From Streptomyces zhihengii (lineage in GTDB: Bacteria; Actinomycetota; Actinomycetes; Streptomycetales; Streptomycetaceae): a stretch of DNA of 64,000 nt. How positions within the stretch are numbered: position 1 is the stretch's first letter; each line of letters begins with the position of its first letter. The notes below the pieces were generated by a model. The model saw only the letters and a program-made list of their open reading frames with translations, was not told the DNA's origin and made no database searches. Location: positions 808,501 to 872,500 of the forward strand of contig NZ_JAFEJA010000002.1 in NCBI RefSeq assembly GCF_016919245.1, given 5' to 3'. Both the position numbers and the translations under genes were made by a program. Positions 7,931-17,624 of this stretch are shown piece after piece.

Positions 7931-8992
7931 TCAGTTCCGGCGCGGAGCCGTGCTGTGGCGCACCACCAGCGTGGTGGCCAGGTCGACCCGGGTGGCCGCA
8001 GGACGCCGCCCGCGCCCCAGGTCGAGCACCAGCCGGGCGGCCGCCTCCGCCATCTCCGTCAGCGGCTGGCGCACCGTGGTCAGCGGCGGTCCGACCCAGC
8101 GCGCGAGCGGCAGGTCGTCGAAACCGACCACGCTCAGGTCCTCGGGAATGCGCAGGCCCAGCTCCCGGGCGGCCTCGTAGAGCCCGAGGGCCTGGAGGTC
8201 GTTGCCGGTGAAGACCGCCGTCGGCCGGTCGGGCAGGCGCAGCAGCTCCATGCCCGCCGCGTGTCCGGCCTCGTGGTGGAAGTCGCCCTCGCGCAGCAGC
8301 TCCGGGTCGACGGGCACCCCCGCCGCCTCCAGCGCGGAACGGTAGCCGTCTATCCGCGCGCGGCTGCACATCATCCGGGACGGCCCGCCGATCACGCCGA
8401 TGCGGGTGTGGCCGAGCTCCAGCAGATGCCGGGTGGCGGCCAGGCCCCCCTGCCAGTTGGTGGTGCCCACCGACGGGAGGTCGTCGCCCGGGTCGCCGGC
8501 CGGGTCGACCACGACGAACGGGATGTTGCGGCTGGTGAGCTGCGCGCGCTGGGCCGCGTCGAGGTCGGAGAGCACCAGGATCACCCCGGCCGGCCGGCGC
8601 GCGAGCACCCCGTCCACCCAGGTCTGCCCCGGCATCAGCCGGCCCGCGCTCTCGGAGAGCACCAGGCTCAGGCCCTCCTCGCGGGCGACGTTCTCCACGC
8701 CCCTGATGACCTCCATCGCCCAGGAGCTCTCCAGCTCGTGGAAGACGAGGTCGATCATCCGCGACTGCTGCGCCGGGCTGCGCCGCCGCCGGTAGCCGTG
8801 CTGCCGCAGCAGCGCCTCCACCCGGGTGCGGGTGGCCGGGGCGACGTCCGCGCGGCCGTTCAGGACTTTCGAAACTGTCGGGGCGGACACCCCGGCCGCT
8901 CGGGCGATGGCGGCGAGTGTGGCACCGCCCGCGGCAGGCCCCTCGGGCGACGGCTCCTGCTCCGGCCGGGGGTGGGCGTTGGCGGGTCTCAT
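7931..8992 (-). CDS. LacI family regulator, probable repressor of the divergent sugar operon (BxlR-like)
   Basis: A 353-aa LacI/GalR protein. The N-terminal helix-turn-helix is ATLAAIARAAGVSAPTVSKV with hinge helix RVEALLRQHGY (residues about 29-72). The rest is a periplasmic-binding-like sensor domain ending in [23 protein letters not shown]. It is transcribed divergently from a CUT1 importer plus GH3 gene, the arrangement of bxlR with bxlEFGA in other streptomycetes, where xylobiose or a related sugar relieves repression. A CGAA-AGT-TTCG palindrome lies in front of the importer genes and may be its operator. The ATG at 8992 gives the normal family length. Confidence 0.9.
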   Translation of the reverse strand: MRPANAHPRPEQEPSPEGPAAGGATLAAIARAAGVSAPTVSKVLNGRADVAPATRTRVEALLRQHGYRRRRSPAQQSRMIDLVFHELESSWAMEVIRGVENVAREEGLSLVLSESAGRLMPGQTWVDGVLARRPAGVILVLSDLDAAQRAQLTSRNIPFVVVDPAGDPGDDLPSVGTTNWQGGLAATRHLLELGHTRIGVIGGPSRMMCSRARIDGYRSALEAAGVPVDPELLREGDFHHEAGHAAGMELLRLPDRPTAVFTGNDLQALGLYEAARELGLRIPEDLSVVGFDDLPLARWVGPPLTTVRQPLTEMAEAAARLVLDLGRGRRPAATRVDLATTLVVRHSTAPRRN

Positions 8993-9063
8993 GCCGCGAT
9001 CGTAGCCTGCCGCCCCTTGCGCGCAAGGTCCGACTTTCGATCGTGGAACCTCCGTTCCGCCTC

Positions 9064-9127
9064 TTGACGGGCCGGAAACCCGCTCGTACGGTTCCGGCAA
9101 CATTCGGCAAGCAACTCGAAAGTTTCG
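9064..9127 (+). promoter_or_regulatory. Promoter and candidate operators of the bxl-like operon
   Basis: TTGACG (9064-9069) and TACGGT (9087-9092) with a 17-bp spacer form a good vegetative-type promoter. CCGGAA/TTCCGG arms (9072-9077, 9092-9097) flank the -10 region. A separate palindrome, CGAAAGTTTCG (9117-9127), lies between promoter and start codon. From memory, BxlR sites are described as CGAA/TTCG inverted repeats, which this matches. Confidence 0.6.
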
Positions 9128-9139
9128 GTGAGGTGCGGT

Positions 9140-10453
9140 ATGGGGTCGGACAGAGCGCGCGGCAGGTCGACAGCGGTGCGATGGACCGCGGCGATCGCCG
9201 CCACGGCCATGGCGGCCGTCCTCGCGGGCTGCGGTTCGGGCGGCGGGGACGCGGCGGGAGGGGGCGGCACCCTCACCGCGTACGTCTACGGCGATGACGC
9301 CGTGAAGGTGCAGCAGGCCGCCGTCGAGACGTTCAACAAGACGTCCGACGTCAAGGTCAAGCTCGTCTCCGTGCCCGGCGCCGAGTACGTCAACAAGCTG
9401 CGCACCGCCATGGGCTCGCCCAACGCCCCCGACATCTTCTTCAACTGGGGCGGCGGCTCCATCAAGCCCTACGTCGACGCCGGCCAGCTCGTCGACCTCA
9501 CCTCCGCCTTCGCGAGCGACCCCGTCCTGAAGGACGGCTTCCTCTCCCCGGTCGTCACCGCCGGCAGCCTGGACGGCAAGGTCTACGGCGTCCCGATGCG
9601 CGGGATGCAGCCGGTGATCCTCTTCTACAACAAGTCCCTCTTCGCCGAGAACGGACTCCAGCCGCCGAAGACCTGGGACGACCTGACCGAGGCCGTCACC
9701 GTCTTCAAGGCGAAGAAGATCACCCCCTTCGCCCTCGGCGGCACCGACGCCTGGACGCAGCTCATGTGGCTGGAGTACCTGCTCGACCGCATCGGCGGCG
9801 CCGACGTCTTCCGCAAGATCCAGAACGGCGACTCCTCCGCCTGGGGCGACCCGGCCGTCCTGCGGGCCGCCACGATGGCGAAGCAGCTCGTCGACGACGG
9901 TGCGTTCGGCAAGAACTTCACCTCCGTCTCCTACTCCAACGGCGGCGCCCCCGCGCTGTTCGCCCAGGGCAAGGCCGCCATGCACCTGATGGGCTCCTGG
10001 GAGTACTCGACCCAGCTCGGCAAGGCCCCCGACTTCGCCGCGAAGGACCTCGGCTGGACCGCCTTCCCCACCGTCACCGGCGGCACGGGCGACGCCGGCA
10101 ACGTGGTCGGCAACCCGACCAACTACTGGTCCGTCAACGCGCGGACCAAGCACAAGGACGCCGCCCTCGCGTTCCTCAAGCACATGGCCTCGCAGGACTA
10201 CACCAAGGCCCTCGTCGCCAACGGCGACATCCCCACGACCGCGGACGCCGGCGAGACGCTGGCCTCCTCGCCCAACCCCGGCTTCGCCGCCTTCCAGTAC
10301 GAGATGGTCCAGCGCGCCCCCGACTTCACTCTCTCCTGGGACCAGGCCCTGGAGGCCGACCAGGCCACCCCGATGCTGACGGAGATCAACAAGCTCTTCG
10401 CCGGCAGGTCCACACCCGAGCAGTTCGTCGCGGCGCTCAAGGCCCTCACGTAG
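9140..10453 (+). CDS. CUT1 sugar ABC transporter substrate-binding lipoprotein (BxlE-like)
   Basis: A 437-aa extracytoplasmic solute-binding protein of family 1. A lipobox (VLAGC, lipidated Cys31) ends the signal sequence. The mature part has the usual motifs of this fold ([52 protein letters not shown]). It would capture an oligosaccharide and pass it to the two permeases encoded next. No ATPase gene is present, as is usual for streptomycete CUT1 systems that share the MsiK ATPase. The start is ATG 9140, with GAGGTG 5 nt upstream; an in-frame GTG at 9128 is the alternative. Xylobiose is the best guess for substrate, from the gene order and the GH3 partner. Confidence 0.9.
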   Translation: MGSDRARGRSTAVRWTAAIAATAMAAVLAGCGSGGGDAAGGGGTLTAYVYGDDAVKVQQAAVETFNKTSDVKVKLVSVPGAEYVNKLRTAMGSPNAPDIFFNWGGGSIKPYVDAGQLVDLTSAFASDPVLKDGFLSPVVTAGSLDGKVYGVPMRGMQPVILFYNKSLFAENGLQPPKTWDDLTEAVTVFKAKKITPFALGGTDAWTQLMWLEYLLDRIGGADVFRKIQNGDSSAWGDPAVLRAATMAKQLVDDGAFGKNFTSVSYSNGGAPALFAQGKAAMHLMGSWEYSTQLGKAPDFAAKDLGWTAFPTVTGGTGDAGNVVGNPTNYWSVNARTKHKDAALAFLKHMASQDYTKALVANGDIPTTADAGETLASSPNPGFAAFQYEMVQRAPDFTLSWDQALEADQATPMLTEINKLFAGRSTPEQFVAALKALT

Positions 10454-10455
10454 CC

Positions 10456-11418
10456 ATGACGACACTCACCACACCGCTCGAGAAGCAGCGGACCGGCGCG
10501 GCGGCGGGCCCTCGGCCCCGCCGCCGTGCGGCGGACGGGCGCCGGGCGTCCGGCCGCCCCTCCGTGGCCTGGGCCGTGCCCGGCCTCCTGTTCTTCGGCC
10601 TGTTCGCCGTCGTGCCGATGGGACTCGCCGTCTACCTGTCCTTCACGTCCTGGGACGGGCTCACCTCGCCCACCCCGGTCGGCCTCGACAACTGGACCCG
10701 CCTGTTCGGCGACCCCGAGTTCCTCCAGGCCGCCCGGCTGAGCGCGCTGCTCACCGTCGTCAGCTGGCTCTTCCAGACGCCCGTCGCCCTGCTGCTCGGT
10801 GTCTGGGCGGCCGGCCGGCAGCGCAACCGGGCCGTGCTGTCCGCGGTGTTCTTCCTGCCGCTGCTGCTCTCCACCACGGCGATCTCCGTGCTCTTTCACG
10901 CCCTGCTCGACCCCAACTTCGGCGTCGTCAAGGAGATCGGGCCCTGGTTCGGCATCGACCCGAACATCCTCGGCACCTCCACCGGGGCGCTGCTCACCGT
11001 CGCCTTCGTCGGCGGCTGGCAGTTCATGCCGTTCCACACCCTGATCTACCAGGGCGGGATGCGGCAGATCCCGCAAGTCCTCTACCAGGCCGCCGCGATC
11101 GACGGCGCGGGCCCGCTGCGGCAGTTCTTCTCGATCACCCTGCCGCAGCTCAAGAACACCGTCACCACCTCGTCGGTGCTCATGATCGTCGGCTCGCTGA
11201 CCTACTTCGACACCGTGCTGATCATGACCAAGGGCGGGCCGGGCACCGACACCACCATCGTGCCGTACCTGATGTACCGCGTCGGTTTCCAGAGCTACGA
11301 CCTCGGCTACGCCAGCGCCGTCGCCACCGCGCTCGTCGTCGTCGCGACCGGACTGTCGCTGCTGATGGTCAGGTTCAGCGGCTTCGGCGCGATGCGCTCC
11401 ACCAGGGAAGGGATGTGA
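10456..11418 (+). CDS. CUT1 sugar ABC transporter permease 1 (BxlF-like)
   Basis: A 320-aa membrane protein. After a 35-residue basic, cytosolic N-terminus there are about six membrane helices (first at SVAWAVPGLLFFGLFAVVPMG). The EAA-loop equivalent reads YQAAAIDGAGPLRQFFSITLPQL and would contact the ATPase. It belongs to the MalF/UgpA group. The gene begins 2 nt after the binding-protein stop and its stop overlaps a possible GTG start of the next permease, so the three genes are one operon. It forms the heterodimeric channel with the following permease. Confidence 0.9.
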   Translation: MTTLTTPLEKQRTGAAAGPRPRRRAADGRRASGRPSVAWAVPGLLFFGLFAVVPMGLAVYLSFTSWDGLTSPTPVGLDNWTRLFGDPEFLQAARLSALLTVVSWLFQTPVALLLGVWAAGRQRNRAVLSAVFFLPLLLSTTAISVLFHALLDPNFGVVKEIGPWFGIDPNILGTSTGALLTVAFVGGWQFMPFHTLIYQGGMRQIPQVLYQAAAIDGAGPLRQFFSITLPQLKNTVTTSSVLMIVGSLTYFDTVLIMTKGGPGTDTTIVPYLMYRVGFQSYDLGYASAVATALVVVATGLSLLMVRFSGFGAMRSTREGM

Positions 11419-11423
11419 CCGCG

Positions 11424-12281
11424 ATGTCCGCGCACTCCACCGCCGCCCGCCCCGGCCGCCGTCCGCGCCGCCTCGGGAACCCGGTCGCCGGCGCGGGCGC
11501 GCTCGTCTGGCTCGTCGTCGTGCTGCTGCCGCTGTACACCCTGCTGTCGTCCTCGCTGACCCGGCAGGACCAGGCGCTGTCCGGCAACCCGCTGGCCCCG
11601 CCCGCCGATCCCACCCTCGACAACTACGGCTTCGTCCTGGACAGCGGCTTCCTCACCCTGATGGGGAACACGGCCGTGGTCGCCGTGGCGACCGTCGCCC
11701 TGGTCCTGGTGTTCTCCGTGCCGGTCGCCTACGTCGCCGTGCGCACCCGCAGCGGCGCCTCCATGGCGGTCTTCCGGACCTTCCTGCTCGGGGTGGCGAT
11801 CCCGGCGCAGGCGGTGGTCGTACCGCTGTACATGCTCATCGCCGAGATGGGCATGTACGACACCCTGCTCGCGATCATCCTGCCCACCGCCGCCTTCGCG
11901 ATGCCCGTCGCCGTGCTGGTCCTGACCTCCACCATGCGCGACATCTCCGAGGAGCTGTACGAGGCGATGGCGCTGGACGGCGCCCGGCCGCTGCGGATGC
12001 TGTGGACGCTGACCGTCCCGATGAGCCGGGCGGGCATCAGCACCGTGGTGATCTTCTCCGCGCTCCAGGCGTGGAACGGCTTCCTCTTTCCCCTCATCCT
12101 CACCCAGTCGGAGGAGCAGCGTGTGCTGACCCTCGGACTCTTCAACTTCATGGGCCAGTTCGGGCTGAACGTGCCCGCGCTGCTCGCCGCCGTCGTGCTC
12201 TCCGTGATCCCGATCTTCACGGTCTACCTCTTCGCCCGGCGCGCCCTGATCAACGGCCTGATGGGAGTCGGCGGCAAGTGA
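11424..12281 (+). CDS. CUT1 sugar ABC transporter permease 2 (BxlG-like)
   Basis: A 285-aa MalG/UgpE-type permease with six predicted helices and the EAA-type loop YEAMALDGARPLRMLWTLTVP. Two starts are possible. A GTG at 11415 overlaps the previous stop, but the purine-rich GGAAGGG (11406-11412) lies only 2 nt from it, whereas it is 11 nt from the ATG at 11424, which I prefer. The protein ends NGLMGVGGK, the usual C-terminus of this family. It pairs with the preceding permease. Confidence 0.88.
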   Translation: MSAHSTAARPGRRPRRLGNPVAGAGALVWLVVVLLPLYTLLSSSLTRQDQALSGNPLAPPADPTLDNYGFVLDSGFLTLMGNTAVVAVATVALVLVFSVPVAYVAVRTRSGASMAVFRTFLLGVAIPAQAVVVPLYMLIAEMGMYDTLLAIILPTAAFAMPVAVLVLTSTMRDISEELYEAMALDGARPLRMLWTLTVPMSRAGISTVVIFSALQAWNGFLFPLILTQSEEQRVLTLGLFNFMGQFGLNVPALLAAVVLSVIPIFTVYLFARRALINGLMGVGGK

Positions 12282-12343
12282 GGAAGCCCTCCTCCGGCCG
12301 CCCGCCCGTCCCGGCCCGCAACGACGAGAGGAACACCTGCCCG

Positions 12344-14779
12344 ATGGCCATCCCCCCTGCACCGGACGCACCGCCCGCGTCCGGCGCGTCCGTCACCGGC
12401 GCCGCGCCCGCCCCGCACCACCCCTCCGGTCCCTGGCGCGACGCCTCGCTCGCCCCCGGGGAGCGGGTGAGCGACCTCATCGGACGGATGACGCTGGAGG
12501 AGAAGACCGCCCAGCTCTACGGCGTGTGGGTGGGCGCGGACACCGACGGCGACGGCGTGGCGCCGCACCAGAACGACATGGTGGACCCCGTCGACTGGGA
12601 CACCCTGATCACCCGCGGACTCGGCCAGCTCACCCGGCCCTTCGGCACCGCGCCCGTGGACCCGGCGACCGGCGCCCTGGCACTGGCCAGGGCCCAGCGG
12701 CGGATCGTCGAGGCGAACCGTTTCGGCATCCCCGCGCTCACCCACGAGGAGTGCCTCGCCGGCTTCACCGCCTGGGGCGCCACCGCCTACCCCGTGCCGC
12801 TGGCCTGGGGCGCCGCCTTCGACCCGGAGCTCGTCACCCGGATGGCCCGCCGGATCGGCGACGACCTGCGCTCCGTCGGCGTCCACCAGGGACTCGCCCC
12901 CGTGCTCGACGTCGTCCGCGACCTGCGCTGGGGCCGGGTCGAGGAGACCGTCGGCGAGGACCCGTACCTGGTCGCCACCATCGGCACCGCCTACGTCCGG
13001 GGACTGGAGTCGGCCGGAGTCGTCGCCACCCTCAAGCACTTCGCCGGCTACTCCGCCTCGGCCGGCGCCCGCAACCTCGCCCCGGTGCGCGCCGGCGCCC
13101 GTGAACTGGCCGACGTCATCCTCCCCCCGTTCGAGATGGCCCTGCGCGACGGCGGCGCCCGCTCGGTGATGCACTCCTACGCCGAGATCGACGGCGTCCC
13201 CGCGGCGGCCGACCCCCGGCTGCTGACCGGACTGCTCCGCGACGACTGGGGCTTCACCGGCACCGTCGTGGCCGACTACTTCGGCATCGGCTTCCTGGAG
13301 ACCCTGCACAAGGTCGCCGCCGACCGCGCGGACGCCGCCCGGGTCGCGCTCGCCGCGGGCGTCGACGTCGAGCTGCCGACCGTCCGCTCCTACGGCGAGG
13401 CGCTCGTGGCCGCCGTGCGCGACGGCGCGGTGCCCGAGGCGCTCGTCGACCGGGCGCTGCGGCGGGTGCTGCTCCAGAAGTGCGCGCTCGGCCTGCTGGA
13501 CGCCGACTGGTCCCCGCTGCCCCCCGTCCTCGCCGGCTCCGACGAGGCGCCCGCACCCGAGACGGTGCGCGGCACCGTGGACCTCGACACGCCCGCCAAC
13601 CGCGAGACGGCCCGGCTGCTCGCCGAGCGGTCCGTCGTCCTGCTCGCCGACAACGGGGGAGTGCTCCCGCTGGACGCGCCCGCCCGCGTCGCCGTGGTCG
13701 GCCCCCGCGCGGACGACCCCCTCGCCATGCTGGGCTGCTACTCCTTCCCCGGCCATGTGGGCGTCTCCCACCCCGGCGTCCCCGTCGGGGTGGACATCCC
13801 CACCGTCCTCGCCGCCCTCACCGGGGAGTTCCCCCGGGCCGCGGTGCGGTTCGCCGAGGGCTGCGACGTGACCGGCCCCGACACCTCGCGCATCGCCGAC
13901 GCCGTGGCGCTCGCCCGCGACGCCGACGTCTGCGTCGCCGTCGTCGGCGACCGGGCCGGCCTGTTCGGACGCGGTACCTCGGGGGAGGGGTGCGACGCCG
14001 CCGACCTGTCCCTGCCCGGCGTCCAGGGCGAGCTGCTGGACGCCCTCCTCGCCACGGGCACACCCGTCGTCGCCGTCCTGGTGACCGGCCGCCCCTACGC
14101 GCTGGGCCGCTGGGCCGACCGGCTGGCCGCCGTGGTGCAGGCATTCTTCCCCGGCGAGGAGGGCGGGCCCGCGCTGGCCGGTGTGCTGTCCGGGCGGGTC
14201 AACCCCTCGGGCCGGCTGCCCGTCTCCGTGCCCTACGGGCCCGGCGGCCAGCCCTGGACGTACCTCCAGCCGCCGCTCGGTCTCGCGGGCGGTGTCAGCA
14301 ACCTCGACCCCACCCCTCTCTACCCGTTCGGCCACGGCCTGTCGTACACGTCGTTCGCCTGGGAGGCCGGGGCACCGGTGCCGGGGGAGATCGCCACCGA
14401 CGGCCAGGCCCACGTCGAGGTGGTGGTCCGCAACACCGGTGCGCGGGACGGCGCCGAGGTCGTGCAGCTCTACCTCCACGACCCGGTCGCCCAGACCACC
14501 CGCCCGCACGCGCGGCTCGTGGGCTACGCCCGGGTGCCGCTGGCCGCCGGGGAGGCGGCGCGGGTGGGCTTCCGCTTCCACGCGGACCTGGCGTCGTTCA
14601 CCGGCCTGGGCGGCGAGCGGATCGTCGAGCCGGGCGAGCTGGAGCTGCGGCTGGCGTCGTCGAGCTCGGCCGACGACGTCCGCCACACCGTCCGGCTGCG
14701 GCTGGCCGGCCCGCAGCGCCCGGCCGGCCGCGACCGCCGGATGCACTGCCCGGTGCGGATCACCCCCGTCACCGGCTGA
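12344..14779 (+). CDS. Glycoside hydrolase family 3, beta-xylosidase/beta-glucosidase (BxlA-like)
   Basis: An 811-aa GH3 enzyme. The (beta/alpha)8 domain carries GVHQGLAPVLDVVRDLRWGR and TLKHFAGYSAS; the nucleophile is probably Asp311 in GTVVADYFGIG. The alpha/beta sandwich domain (VAVVGPRADD, VVAVLVTGRPYALGRW) and a C-terminal FnIII-like domain (PFGHGLSYTSF onward, then VVVRNTGARDGAEVVQLYL) complete the family architecture. There is no signal peptide, so it probably cleaves imported disaccharides inside the cell. A GAGAGG site lies 12 nt before ATG 12344, and the gene follows the permease by 62 nt in the same operon. The gene order R / E-F-G-A is that of the bxl loci; a cellobiose- or xylo-oligosaccharide-specific role cannot be separated by sequence alone. 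Confidence 0.9.
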   Translation: MAIPPAPDAPPASGASVTGAAPAPHHPSGPWRDASLAPGERVSDLIGRMTLEEKTAQLYGVWVGADTDGDGVAPHQNDMVDPVDWDTLITRGLGQLTRPFGTAPVDPATGALALARAQRRIVEANRFGIPALTHEECLAGFTAWGATAYPVPLAWGAAFDPELVTRMARRIGDDLRSVGVHQGLAPVLDVVRDLRWGRVEETVGEDPYLVATIGTAYVRGLESAGVVATLKHFAGYSASAGARNLAPVRAGARELADVILPPFEMALRDGGARSVMHSYAEIDGVPAAADPRLLTGLLRDDWGFTGTVVADYFGIGFLETLHKVAADRADAARVALAAGVDVELPTVRSYGEALVAAVRDGAVPEALVDRALRRVLLQKCALGLLDADWSPLPPVLAGSDEAPAPETVRGTVDLDTPANRETARLLAERSVVLLADNGGVLPLDAPARVAVVGPRADDPLAMLGCYSFPGHVGVSHPGVPVGVDIPTVLAALTGEFPRAAVRFAEGCDVTGPDTSRIADAVALARDADVCVAVVGDRAGLFGRGTSGEGCDAADLSLPGVQGELLDALLATGTPVVAVLVTGRPYALGRWADRLAAVVQAFFPGEEGGPALAGVLSGRVNPSGRLPVSVPYGPGGQPWTYLQPPLGLAGGVSNLDPTPLYPFGHGLSYTSFAWEAGAPVPGEIATDGQAHVEVVVRNTGARDGAEVVQLYLHDPVAQTTRPHARLVGYARVPLAAGEAARVGFRFHADLASFTGLGGERIVEPGELELRLASSSSADDVRHTVRLRLAGPQRPAGRDRRMHCPVRITPVTG

Positions 14780-14860
14780 CACCGGGCCCGGGAGGCGGGC
14801 CGCGCGGCGCCCCGGGAGCGTTCACCGTGCCGGGCCGCCGCGCGGCGCCCCCGCGACGGC

Positions 14861-14893
14861 CGGCCCCCGGGAGCGCCCCGCTCCCGGGGGCCG
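14861..14893. terminator. Hairpin between the GH3 gene and zwf
   Basis: CGGCCCCCGGGAG (14861-14873) pairs with CTCCCGGGGGCCG (14881-14893). It probably separates the sugar-uptake operon from zwf-opcA. Confidence 0.6.
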
Positions 14894-15063
14894 CCGCGTA
14901 CCCGGGAACGTCACCGCCTCCCGGGGCCGCTCGGGACGCGACCGCCCCGGCGGGTGCCGCGCGACGCGGCCGCAGCGGGCCGAAACGGGCCCCGGACGGG
15001 CGCAGGTGCGATCCTCGGAGCGGACGCACTCGAAACGCCGTTCGCACAAGGAGGACTGACCCC

Positions 15064-16599
15064 ATGTCGGAGAACAGCGGCTGGGAGAATCCGCTGCGGG
15101 ACCCGCTCGACCGGAGACTGCCGCGGATCGCCGGCCCCTCCGGGCTGGTGATCTTCGGAGTCACCGGAGACCTGTCCCGCAAGAAGCTGATGCCCGCCGT
15201 CTACGACCTCGCCAACCGCGGCCTGCTGCCCCCGGGCTTCTCGCTCGTCGGATTCGCCCGCCGCGACTGGGCCGACCAGGACTTCGCCCAGGAGGTCCAC
15301 GACGCCGTCCGCGAGCACGCCCGCACCCCCTTCCGCGAGGAGGTGTGGCAGCAGCTCGCCGAGGGGATGCGCTTCGTCCAGGGCGACTTCGACGACGACA
15401 GCGCCTTCGAACAGCTCAGGGCGACCGTCGAGCACCTCGACAAGGCCCAGGGCACCGGCGGCAACTTCGCCTTCTACCTCTCGGTGCCGCCCAAGTTCTT
15501 CCCCAAGGTCGTGCAGCAGCTCAAGGACCACGGCCTGTCCGACGCGCCCGCCGGCTCCTGGCGCCGCGCGGTCATCGAGAAGCCGTTCGGCCACGACCTG
15601 GCCAGCGCCGAGGACCTCAACGCGATCGTCCACGACGTCTTCGCGCCCGACGAGGTCTTCAGGATCGACCACTACCTGGGCAAGGAGACCGTCCAGAACA
15701 TCCTGGCGCTGCGGTTCGCCAACACCCTGTTCGAGCCGGTCTGGAACCGGTCGTACGTCGACCATGTGCAGATCACCATGGCCGAGGACATCGGCATCGG
15801 CGGCCGGGCCGGGTACTACGACGGCATCGGCGCCGCCCGCGACGTCATCCAGAACCACCTGCTCCAGCTGCTCGCGCTGACCGCGATGGAGGAGCCCGCC
15901 GCCTTCGACGCCTCCTCCCTCGTCACCGAGAAGCTGAAGGTGCTGCGGGCCGTGAGGCTCCCCGACGACCTGGGACTGCACACCGTGCGCGGCCAGTACG
16001 CGGCGGGCTGGCAGGGCGGCGAACAGGCCGTCGGCTACCTCCAGGAGGACGGCATCGCGCCCCGCTCGACGACCGACACCTACGCGGCCGTCAAACTCGG
16101 CATCGACAACCGCCGCTGGGCAGGGGTGCCGTTCTACCTGCGCACCGGCAAGCGGCTGGGGCGCCGGGTCACCGAGATCGCGGTGGTCTTCCAGCGCGCC
16201 CCGCACTCCCCGTTCGACTCCACCGCCACCGAGGAGCTGGGGCAGAACGCCCTGGTCATCCGGGTGCAGCCGGACGAGGGCGTGACCATGCGCTTCGGCT
16301 CCAAGGTCCCCGGCACCTCCATGGAACTGCGCGACGTGACCATGGACTTCGCCTACGGCGAGTCCTTCACCGAGTCCAGCCCCGAGGCGTACGAACGGCT
16401 CATCCTCGACGTCCTGCTCGGCGACGCCAACCTGTTCCCGCGCACCGAGGAGGTCGAGGAGTCCTGGCGCATCCTCGACCCCATCGAGGAGCACTGGGCG
16501 CGGCACGGCACGCCCGCGCAGTACCCGGCGGGCACCTGGGGCCCGGCGGAAGCCGACGAGATGCTCGCACGAGACGGACGGAGCTGGCGCAGGCCATGA
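15064..16599 (+). CDS. zwf: Glucose-6-phosphate 1-dehydrogenase
   Basis: A 511-aa enzyme for the first, NADP-reducing step of the oxidative pentose-phosphate pathway. The dinucleotide-binding fingerprint is GVTGDLSRKKLMPA near the N-terminus, and the diagnostic active-site motif RIDHYLGKE spans residues 200-208 with catalytic His203. The length is standard. AAGGAGG lies just upstream of ATG 15064. Its stop overlaps the opcA start (ATGA), so the two are translated together. Zwf in Streptomyces usually neighbours tkt, tal or pgi; here it sits instead behind a pentose/oligosaccharide uptake block. Confidence 0.97.
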   Translation: MSENSGWENPLRDPLDRRLPRIAGPSGLVIFGVTGDLSRKKLMPAVYDLANRGLLPPGFSLVGFARRDWADQDFAQEVHDAVREHARTPFREEVWQQLAEGMRFVQGDFDDDSAFEQLRATVEHLDKAQGTGGNFAFYLSVPPKFFPKVVQQLKDHGLSDAPAGSWRRAVIEKPFGHDLASAEDLNAIVHDVFAPDEVFRIDHYLGKETVQNILALRFANTLFEPVWNRSYVDHVQITMAEDIGIGGRAGYYDGIGAARDVIQNHLLQLLALTAMEEPAAFDASSLVTEKLKVLRAVRLPDDLGLHTVRGQYAAGWQGGEQAVGYLQEDGIAPRSTTDTYAAVKLGIDNRRWAGVPFYLRTGKRLGRRVTEIAVVFQRAPHSPFDSTATEELGQNALVIRVQPDEGVTMRFGSKVPGTSMELRDVTMDFAYGESFTESSPEAYERLILDVLLGDANLFPRTEEVEESWRILDPIEEHWARHGTPAQYPAGTWGPAEADEMLARDGRSWRRP

Positions 16600-17543
16600 A
16601 GATCGACCTCACGGACACCACGGCCAGCAAGATCAACAAGGCGCTGGTGCAGGGCCGCCGCGCGATCGGCACCCCCGCCGTCGGCATGGTCCTCACCCTG
16701 GTCATCGTCACCGACGAGGAGAACGCCTACGACGCCATCAGGGCCGCGGGCGACGCCTCGCGCGAGCACCCCTCGCGCACCCTCGTCGTCATCAAGCGGC
16801 ACGCCCGCTCCCCGCGGGACCGCCACGACACCCGCCTCGACGCCGAGGTGCGCCTCGGCAGCGACGCCGGCGCGGGGGAGACCGTGCTGCTGCGGCTGCA
16901 CGGCGAACTCGCCGACCGCGCCGACTCGGTGGTGCTCCCGCTGCTGCTCCCCGACGCCCCCGTGGTCGTCTGGTGGCCCGTCGACGCGCCCCCGGTCCCG
17001 GCCCGGGACCCGCTCGGCTCCCTCGCCCAGCGCAGGATCACCGACACCTACGCCGTCGAGGAGCCGCTGCGCGAACTCGCCGCCCGCGCCGACGGATACG
17101 AGCCCGGCGACACCGACCTCGCCTGGACGCGCCTCACCCCCTGGCGCTCCATGCTCGCCGCCGCCCTCGACCAGGCGCGGACCGAGGTGCTGTCGGCGGT
17201 GGTGGAGAGCGAGGCGGAGAACCCGAGCGCCGAACTGCTCGCCCGCTGGTTCTGCGCCCGCCTCGGCGTGCCGGTGGAGCAGGTCGTCACGGCCGGCCCC
17301 GTCGTCACCGCCGTACGGCTGCGCACGGCCGACGGGGAGATCCACATCGACCGGCCGGAGGGGCCCGTCGCCCGGCTGGCCATCCCCGGCCAGCCGAACC
17401 GGGTGCTCGCCCTGAAGGTGCGCAGCACCGCCGAACTCATCGCGGAGGAACTGCGCCGGCTCGACCCGGACGAGGCGTACGCGGCGGCGCTGCACACGGA
17501 AATCATCGCCCCGCCGCCGCAGCCGGAGGCGGACGGCGGCTGA
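16596..17543 (+). CDS. opcA: Glucose-6-phosphate dehydrogenase assembly protein OpcA
   Basis: A 315-aa protein beginning MKIDLTDTTASKINKALV, the recognisable OpcA N-terminus, with the conserved segments VVVWWPVDAPPVPARDPLG and TDLAWTRLTPWRSMLAAALD. In actinobacteria and cyanobacteria OpcA is needed for assembly or redox/allosteric activation of G6PDH. The 4-nt overlap with zwf supports coupled production. A perfect hairpin lies about 50 nt downstream. Confidence 0.96.
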   Translation: MKIDLTDTTASKINKALVQGRRAIGTPAVGMVLTLVIVTDEENAYDAIRAAGDASREHPSRTLVVIKRHARSPRDRHDTRLDAEVRLGSDAGAGETVLLRLHGELADRADSVVLPLLLPDAPVVVWWPVDAPPVPARDPLGSLAQRRITDTYAVEEPLRELAARADGYEPGDTDLAWTRLTPWRSMLAAALDQARTEVLSAVVESEAENPSAELLARWFCARLGVPVEQVVTAGPVVTAVRLRTADGEIHIDRPEGPVARLAIPGQPNRVLALKVRSTAELIAEELRRLDPDEAYAAALHTEIIAPPPQPEADGG

Positions 17544-17593
17544 ATGCGGTGAGCGGGCCCGCCGGATGCGGCGGGCGCGCGGGGTGAGCGAAT

Positions 17594-17624
17594 TCAGGGG
17601 CGCGGCGAAATGCCGCGCCCCTGA
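17594..17624 (+). terminator. Terminator of zwf-opcA
   Basis: TCAGGGGCGCGGC (17594-17606) and GCCGCGCCCCTGA (17612-17624) form a perfect 13-bp stem with loop GAAAT. It ends the zwf-opcA unit. Confidence 0.85.

Noticed and set aside
12224..14782. Very long open frame antisense to the GH3 gene (and similar ones opposite other genes, e.g. 21584-24862 and 25881-28841)
   Set aside because: High-GC coding DNA leaves long stop-free frames on the other strand. These encode low-complexity Gly/Arg/Val/His-rich sequence with no family motifs, while the plus-strand frames carry catalytic motifs.
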